Part shown: in pieces, positions 58,657 to 64,000 of the stretch | Numbering within the stretch: the stretch's first letter is position 1 | How the letters are laid out: every line of letters starts with the position of its first letter | Source: Arenibacter hampyeongensis | Lineage (GTDB): Bacteria > Bacteroidota > Bacteroidia > Flavobacteriales > Flavobacteriaceae | Reading direction: 5' to 3' | Assembly (NCBI RefSeq): GCF_002909255.1 | Contig: NZ_PIOB01000001.1 | Location: forward strand, 868,001-932,000 | Length of the DNA: 64,000 nucleotides | Program-made: the position numbers and the translations under genes | Notes under the pieces: generated by a model | What the model saw: only the letters and a program-made list of their open reading frames with translations | Database searches by the model: none | Told to the model about the DNA's origin: nothing

Positions 58657-61485
58657 CTAGAATTTTAGATTATATCCCAAGGAGATAGACCTTCCGGGAC
58701 TTCTTATGGAGAAAGTCTGATTTTGAGCCTTGTAGGATTCATACTCGCTTTCGACATCATCGTCCAAAAGATTACTTATTTTAAAACTTACGGTCTGATT
58801 TTGGTTTTCGCCAAAACTCTTGGAGAAGTTTAAGTTTAAATTGTGAAAAGGCATGGTATATACATCCGGTACAAAACCGTTACCAACCACCTGTAATGTT
58901 TTTCCCTGTACATTGTAGTTCATGCCGATTTGGATGCCATTTTCGGAACCCTCATAATTTAAACCGGAATTGATAAGAAAAGGCGACTGTCCCTGTAACT
59001 CCCTATCGTTGCCCAAGGTTTCCCCATCCCTAAGTCCAAGCGTCCTTAGATTACGCTCACTGTCACTATAGATTTGAGTCGATTTTATGATGGAGGTATT
59101 TACATTAAAGCTGAAATTGGTAAGAAAATGGGCTATGAAACCTAGATTCTTTCTTAATTCAAATTCCAATCCAACCACGTCGGCATCACCCAAGTTTTTA
59201 GGGGTGAAGTTATCCGAAGAAGACTCAAAGTAAGTTAGTTCTATGGGGTCCGTGAATTTTTTATAAAAGCTGCTCAACGCGATCATCTCGGCACTTTCAC
59301 CAAACCATTCCACCCTAAAATCGAAATTGTTGATATAGGTTGGGTCCAAATCAATATTACCAATGAAGGTATTGTTGGATAATGGGTCAAAAATTTTGGC
59401 AATGGAAGCTTCCTTAAAGGAAGGTCTTGCCGTTGTTCTGGAAAAGGACCCCCTTAAATTAATATCTTCCGTTAGTTCATAAATTAAATTGGCCGTGGGA
59501 AAAAGGTCGAACTTATCTATAATGGTTTCGTCGTCATAAGTAACCTTTTGAGGGTCATTAACGTCCTTATTGTCTTCCCCGGTATATCGGGATTCGAACT
59601 TTTCAACTCTTAAGCCAAGGATGGTACGTAATTTTTTACCCAATTTAAATTCATTTGATACATAGCCTGCAATATTTTGTTGTACTGCTTCAAAGGTATT
59701 AGCTGGTTCTGCTATAGAGATGTCAGGATCAATATAAGAGCCAGAGTTGTTGTTCACCGTCCACAGGTTTTCATCCAAGAGAATGTTGTCTGCAACACCA
59801 TTGAATTTAGTGGTTTGGGCGTTGTTCTCTATTTCAAAGTTTAAAATGCTAAAATCTCTGGTCTTGTAGGAGCTGTAGGCACCAAATTTTAATTTGGCAT
59901 CTTTTTCCAGGAAGTCATATTTTTTGGTAAGATCTAGTTTCGCAACGGCATTGATCTCTTCCAAATCTCTCCATATCCTTTTTGGCTGATTGTTCTGAGG
60001 AATGGAATAAACTCCGTCCTCTACCCTGAAAGAAGTTGTTCTAATGTCTTTGTCTTGAATTTTGGATAAGGTAGGGGAAAGTGCCCATTCCGTAGTCCAT
60101 GAGGCATCCTCGCTGGAATGTATTCCAGATAACAATACATTGGATATGGCTCGTTGGGTATATTCCAAGTTGTCTTTGGAGAAATTTACAAAGTCCGAAA
60201 AGTTAAGGGTTTGACTAAAATAACCTGCTGTAGATTCCCCGTTCTGAAGATGAAGTATATTTAGTTTGTATTTGGATTTTTCGGTCTTAAAAGAAGTGCC
60301 CAGTAACCCACTTACCAAAACATTATTTCTACCTAAATCCCCCGTTTGGGTCCTGTCGGTTTCCAGTTCAAAAACGGAAGTGTCGGAATTTCTTCTGTAG
60401 AAGTTATTCTCTGCACCTTCGTAGAAAGTGGTGGTGTTTTTATATGAAACAGATGCTAAAAATCCCAATCTGTTTTCACCTTCGCCCAGGTTGTATTGGT
60501 TGCCTGTTGTGAATCCAAAGCTGTAGTCCATGGCACTATTTGCCTTCATTGCCGATAATACCGGATTAAACTTTTTGGTAATGGCCGTTAATAGTGGATT
60601 GTACTCAAAAGTGTTGGGGATATCCTGATTGCGGTTAATGGGAACAGCGCGGTTACCATTGTCAAATCCTAGGAAATCTGTGGAACTGCCTTTGTAGTCC
60701 AAGTAGTTTTCATTAAAGTGCATGTCCGGATTATAACTACCACTCAAGGAAATGCTGTGTTCTTTTTTAGTGGGGTAATCCTTGGTTACAATGTTTACGA
60801 TACCACCGGTAAAATCGGCGGGTAGATCTGCAGACGCAGATTTAAGGACCAAGATATTGTCTATGATATTGGTTGGAAAAATATCCAACTGAATAGTATT
60901 TCTATCTGGATCCAGACCAGGAATGTCCACTCCATTCAAAATGGATTTGGTATAGCGATCCCCTAGCCCCCTAACATAGACATATTTACCGCCTTGTACA
61001 GATACTCCGGGTACAGATTTTATGGCACTGGCCACATCACTTGAGCCAGTTTTTTTGAAGGCTTCGGCAGATAGACCGTCCAAAAGGTTGACGGCTTTTT
61101 TCTGTATACCCAAAACAGCCGTTTCCGTATTTTTTTTAACGCTTACGGTTATCACTACTTCGTCTAGGCCTTCGGCCAGGGTTTCCATAGTAACGTTTAC
61201 ATTGGTTACCTCGTTGGCCTTAATGACCACATTGGTAATTTCCACGGTTTTATAACCTAGGAATGAAAAAGAAAGGGTGTGGGTGCCTTCTTCAAGGCTA
61301 AGTTTGTAATTACCATCAAAATCCGAGGTGGTTCCTTTGGTCGTGCCTTTAACTAAAATATTGGCAAAGGGTACGGGGTCTTGAAAATCGGCATCGATCA
61401 ATGATCCCGTTACCTCGCCAGTTTGTGAAAAAATGAGTTGAAAAATAAAAAAAGTAAAAGTTGAAAGTCTAAGTGAATATTTCAT
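58657..61485 (-). CDS. TonB-dependent receptor with carboxypeptidase-like N-terminal domain
   Basis: 942 residues. A signal peptide ends near FSQT, followed by a CarboxypepD_reg-like domain (VTGSLIDADFQDPVPFANIL and FSFLGYKTVEIT, residues about 24-105) and then the plug domain (DVASAIKSVPGVSV, GLGDRYTKSILNGVDIPGLD) and a long barrel with a C-terminal aromatic end (SLGYNLKF). No SusD partner gene is adjacent, so it is not a classic PUL pair. The substrate is unknown. The upstream lipoprotein gene lies 92 bases away in the same direction, and both are likely cotranscribed. Confidence 0.95.
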   Translation of the reverse strand: MKYSLRLSTFTFFIFQLIFSQTGEVTGSLIDADFQDPVPFANILVKGTTKGTTSDFDGNYKLSLEEGTHTLSFSFLGYKTVEITNVVIKANEVTNVNVTMETLAEGLDEVVITVSVKKNTETAVLGIQKKAVNLLDGLSAEAFKKTGSSDVASAIKSVPGVSVQGGKYVYVRGLGDRYTKSILNGVDIPGLDPDRNTIQLDIFPTNIIDNILVLKSASADLPADFTGGIVNIVTKDYPTKKEHSISLSGSYNPDMHFNENYLDYKGSSTDFLGFDNGNRAVPINRNQDIPNTFEYNPLLTAITKKFNPVLSAMKANSAMDYSFGFTTGNQYNLGEGENRLGFLASVSYKNTTTFYEGAENNFYRRNSDTSVFELETDRTQTGDLGRNNVLVSGLLGTSFKTEKSKYKLNILHLQNGESTAGYFSQTLNFSDFVNFSKDNLEYTQRAISNVLLSGIHSSEDASWTTEWALSPTLSKIQDKDIRTTSFRVEDGVYSIPQNNQPKRIWRDLEEINAVAKLDLTKKYDFLEKDAKLKFGAYSSYKTRDFSILNFEIENNAQTTKFNGVADNILLDENLWTVNNNSGSYIDPDISIAEPANTFEAVQQNIAGYVSNEFKLGKKLRTILGLRVEKFESRYTGEDNKDVNDPQKVTYDDETIIDKFDLFPTANLIYELTEDINLRGSFSRTTARPSFKEASIAKIFDPLSNNTFIGNIDLDPTYINNFDFRVEWFGESAEMIALSSFYKKFTDPIELTYFESSSDNFTPKNLGDADVVGLEFELRKNLGFIAHFLTNFSFNVNTSIIKSTQIYSDSERNLRTLGLRDGETLGNDRELQGQSPFLINSGLNYEGSENGIQIGMNYNVQGKTLQVVGNGFVPDVYTMPFHNLNLNFSKSFGENQNQTVSFKISNLLDDDVESEYESYKAQNQTFSIRSPGRSISLGYNLKF

Positions 61486-61577
61486 AAGTAATTGATAGTT
61501 AAATCGTAATAAACCAAATGCCCGCCATTAAATTTGGGCGAGCACGGTTGTTATTTTAAAGGGGTTTTTTGTATCTA

Positions 61578-62996
61578 TTAGAAACCCAAGCCTGCATTAG
61601 CACTTGCATATGTCCAGGAAAATACGATAAGGTCTGCACCTACAGTTTGGGCACCAGCGGTAACTTGTGTAGTCCAGTCAGCAGCTCTTTCGGTAAATGT
61701 TGGAGTTAAGATTATTTTTGATTCCACATCGTTTCCGGCGTCATCCTTTTTAACCTTTTCAGCGAAAATGCTGTTGTTAAAACCTACCACTTGCCAAGCT
61801 TCGAAGGTCAATTTGCCATCCAAGAAGTTTTGGGCTACATCATTGGCGTCCAATTCCACATCTTTTCCATCCTGGAATCCAATGGCGTAAATGTTCTTGG
61901 TAGTTCCCATGGCATTGCTTCTGTAATCTGCATATTCACCATCAGCGGCTGTTGCGCTTCCAAAAATAGTTGCGTTCTTAAGGGTGAAAGAACCTGTTAT
62001 GGAACCTTCCGGGCCATCTATTTCAAAAGCGTGATCAGAAGCTTCACCTGAAATTACGACGGCATTGTCTATGGTTCCGGAATAGGCTTGATCAATATCC
62101 AAAGCATCGTCACCTTGGGCCCATACCAATAAATTCTTTGTGTTTACAGTTCCTCCAAAAAATTCTATACCATCATCAACATTGGCAACAACTTCAATAT
62201 TTTCAATCTTAGTGCCACTTCCCACAGAACCTAAAGTAAGGCCATTGATCTCGTTACCTTCACCGATCAAGGCACCTCCGTGACGTATGGAGATAAACTC
62301 CAATTCTCCTGAGTTATCAGTATCGTTCAAAGCATCTCCAGGTCCGTAAAGTCCAAAAGTATCATCGGCAGGAATTCCTTCGATCTGTACTTGGGTAACA
62401 TCACCTTTAAAAGACCCGGTAGCTCTTCCCAGAACAATTAGTCCGCCCCAAAGTCCTCTTTGATTGTGGTCCAAATTGGTTCCTGATGTCTGTCCAACAC
62501 CTATGTTATCGGCCTCGGCAGTAAATATAATCGGCTTTGCAGCAGTACCGTTGGCCATAATGGTAGATCCTCTTTGTACAATTAGTGCAGATGCCAAGGA
62601 TCCTGAACCTGGCTTACCTTTTATAATGGTACCTGGCTCAATGGTCAATGTTTTTCCAACTCCAACAACCACTTTTCCCGCCAATACATATATATTGTCC
62701 GCAGACCATGTTGTATCGGCGCTTATTTCTCCGGAAACTGTAATGATTTCTGCACAAGAACCCCCTATGTCCACTCCTGTCTCATCTCCATTTTGGATAC
62801 CGTCTTCACATGTTGCAGAGGCTACAGTACATGGCTGACAGTTAGGTCCTCCACAATCGACACCAGTTTCTCCTTGGTTTTGAATTCCGTCATTACAGTT
62901 GGCAACGACATCGGCTATTGGCGGTTCGTCATCGTTGGTGCAAGATGTAAAGGCCAATGCGCTTATGGCCAATGCGGATAATAAAAATCTTTTCAT
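61578..62996 (-). CDS. Surface lipoprotein with Cys-rich repeats and beta-helix-like body
   Basis: 472 residues from the ATG at 62996; further in-frame Mets at 63020 and 63032 would lengthen a basic N-terminus. The lipobox is LAFTSC. Two Cys-rich repeats follow: NCNDGIQNQGETGVDCGG with CQPC, then a second copy (TCEDGIQNGDETGVDIGG) that has lost a Cys. The rest is rich in short Gly-, Asn- and Asp-rich turns (e.g. SISIRHGGALIGEGNE-like and VEVVANVDDGIEFFGG), typical of a right-handed parallel beta-helix. It is upstream of the TonB receptor and divergent from the response regulator. Confidence 0.85.
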   Translation of the reverse strand: MKRFLLSALAISALAFTSCTNDDEPPIADVVANCNDGIQNQGETGVDCGGPNCQPCTVASATCEDGIQNGDETGVDIGGSCAEIITVSGEISADTTWSADNIYVLAGKVVVGVGKTLTIEPGTIIKGKPGSGSLASALIVQRGSTIMANGTAAKPIIFTAEADNIGVGQTSGTNLDHNQRGLWGGLIVLGRATGSFKGDVTQVQIEGIPADDTFGLYGPGDALNDTDNSGELEFISIRHGGALIGEGNEINGLTLGSVGSGTKIENIEVVANVDDGIEFFGGTVNTKNLLVWAQGDDALDIDQAYSGTIDNAVVISGEASDHAFEIDGPEGSITGSFTLKNATIFGSATAADGEYADYRSNAMGTTKNIYAIGFQDGKDVELDANDVAQNFLDGKLTFEAWQVVGFNNSIFAEKVKKDDAGNDVESKIILTPTFTERAADWTTQVTAGAQTVGADLIVFSWTYASANAGLGF

Positions 62997-63330
62997 TTCA
63001 ACTGAATTTTTTGTTTTCATTTTTGTTTTCACTTGTTATTCTTAAACATGGCAAATTAATTACCTAACTGTAAAAGTCCTGTTACCCTCAGATTAATAGT
63101 TTGTTGGCTTAACGTTATCTAATGGTTACTATATTAAATCCATGTTAAGAGGTTTCATGTAATAGTATTATCTTTACTTTTGGCTCGGAAAACCAATAAA
63201 TATTAAGGTTTGGCAGGCATGTTGTAAATGATCATAAATTGTATTGGAATTGCGTATTTTCAATTGAAGCATTACTTCCAATACAGACATTCTTAAAAGC
63301 AGACCACATAAAGACCATAAAAATTAAGGC
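62997..63330. other. Divergent promoter region between the lipoprotein and response regulator genes
   Basis: A perfect plus-strand TAnnTTTG (TACTTTTG) at 63175-63182 is a possible -7 element for the regulator, which would leave a leader of about 140 bases. No Pho-box-like direct repeats were recognised, but I cannot exclude them. No gene is seen. Confidence 0.4.
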
Positions 63331-64000
63331 ATGAAAAAAAAAGACATTAAGATACTTTTGGTTGATGATGAACCGGATATTCTGGAAATTGTAGGTTACA
63401 ATTTATCCGCAGAGGGGTATGAGGTTTTTACCGCCAAGAACGGGATGGAAGGAGTTGCGAAGGCTAAAAAGAAAAAGCCCCACTTAATTATTTTGGACGT
63501 AATGATGCCCGAAATGGACGGAATTGAAGCCTGTGAGATTATCCGCAGAACAGAAGGTCTTGAGGACACTTTAATTACTTTTCTAACGGCAAGGGGTGAG
63601 GACTATTCGCAAATGGCAGGATTTGATGCGGGTGCCGATGATTACATTACAAAGCCTATTAAACCAAAGGTTTTGGTAAGCAAAGTAAAAGCTTTGCTAA
63701 GAAGACTAAAGAACGAAGAAAAGGAAGTAGAGGATATCTTTAAGGTTGGTGAAATCATAATAAACAGGGAGGAGTACAAAATTATTAATAAGGGCGAGGA
63801 AATTATTCTTCCCAGAAAAGAGTTTGAGCTTCTGTCACTATTGACTTCCAAGCCAAATAAGGTTTTTAAAAGGGAAGTGATCCTGGATAAAGTTTGGGGC
63901 AATGAAGTAGTTGTAGGGGGTAGAACCATCGATGTCCATATTAGAAAACTTCGCGAAAAAATTGGGGATGATCACTTTAAAACTGTAAAAGGGGTAGGGT
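63331..64000 (+). CDS. OmpR/PhoB-type response regulator, 3' end cut by window edge
   Basis: 223 residues visible. The receiver domain (residues about 6-120) has the acidic pocket VDDEPDI, the phosphorylated Asp56 in LIILDVMMPEMDG, FLTARGED and ITKPIKPK. The winged-helix domain follows: ILPRKEFELLSLLTSKPNKV, REVILDKVWGNEVVVGGRTI then DVHIRKLREKI, ending at the window edge near KTVKGVG. This is the PhoB/OmpR class. A sensor kinase gene is expected just downstream, outside the window. The divergent lipoprotein-TonB receptor genes are candidate targets. Confidence 0.96.
   Translation, partial: MKKKDIKILLVDDEPDILEIVGYNLSAEGYEVFTAKNGMEGVAKAKKKKPHLIILDVMMPEMDGIEACEIIRRTEGLEDTLITFLTARGEDYSQMAGFDAGADDYITKPIKPKVLVSKVKALLRRLKNEEKEVEDIFKVGEIIINREEYKIINKGEEIILPRKEFELLSLLTSKPNKVFKREVILDKVWGNEVVVGGRTIDVHIRKLREKIGDDHFKTVKGVG

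Noticed and set aside
1-64000. tRNA, rRNA, riboswitch, prophage or insertion sequence
   Set aside because: No such element was recognised by eye on either strand. A dedicated RNA and mobile-element scan would be needed to be sure.

Overview
The window looks like part of the chromosome of a marine Flavobacteriaceae (Bacteroidota), of the Maribacter/Zobellia/Arenibacter kind. The evidence is low-to-middling GC, type IX secretion (T9SS) sorting domains of types A and B, a TonB-dependent receptor with a carboxypeptidase-like plug extension, many flavobacterial lipoproteins and DUF families (DUF3127, DUF3098, DUF4271, DUF4296), and Bacteroidota-type promoter -7 elements (TAnnTTTG) instead of strong Shine-Dalgarno sites. 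No rRNA, tRNA, prophage, insertion sequence or CRISPR array was seen. Genes are densely packed in short operons on both strands.

Layout. 1-9.4 kb: edge of a DUF1080 sugar-hydrolase gene, a Gfo/Idh/MocA oxidoreductase, a Rieske-like lipoprotein, greA, a HIT protein, a histidine kinase with a zinc-ribbon membrane protein, flavin reductase, a methyltransferase, DUF3127, aat and tag. 9.4-15.3 kb: a slipin, a PAP2 phosphatase, then a four-gene operon (GntP/DsdX-type permease, RidA, D-serine dehydratase/D-threonine aldolase-fold PLP enzyme, M19 dipeptidase) that reads as D-amino-acid uptake and deamination. 15.4-19 kb: a secreted protein, a tiny membrane ORF, an SGNH lipoprotein and an MsbA-like ABC exporter. 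19.1-23.9 kb: ferredoxin, ferredoxin-NADP reductase, an Nfu-type scaffold and Mrp (a Fe-S/redox group), then an alkyltransferase-like protein, a LysE-type exporter and trmB. 24-28.6 kb: an outer-membrane protein, a GH113-like lipoprotein, an Omp85-like barrel and an N-acetylmuramoyl-L-alanine amidase.

28.6-33.3 kb is an arsenosugar biosynthesis cluster (two glycosyltransferases, ArsM, purine nucleoside phosphorylase, DUF547, a periplasmic rhodanese) without the radical SAM gene arsS. 33.5-40.3 kb carries a YitT protein, a thioredoxin-fold protein, a TonB-like protein, truB-uppP-DUF3098-ftsX, and a T9SS type B protein. 40.7-48.9 kb holds leuS, a SemiSWEET, a zinc metallopeptidase, an Lrp regulator next to saccharopine dehydrogenase, DUF423 and pckA. 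49-56.3 kb holds hemD-DUF4271, the dpm-dihydroorotase-DUF4296 operon, an epimerase, tyrS and a 58-residue membrane protein. 56.5-64 kb holds a LuxE-like acyl-activating protein, two tandem proteins that are little more than T9SS sorting domains, a TonB receptor, a beta-helix-like lipoprotein and an OmpR/PhoB-type response regulator that runs off the right edge.

The most coherent functional units are the D-amino-acid operon, the arsenosugar cluster, and the receptor/lipoprotein/sorting-domain group beside the response regulator. Everything here was read by eye; family names come from recognised motifs and were not checked by database search.
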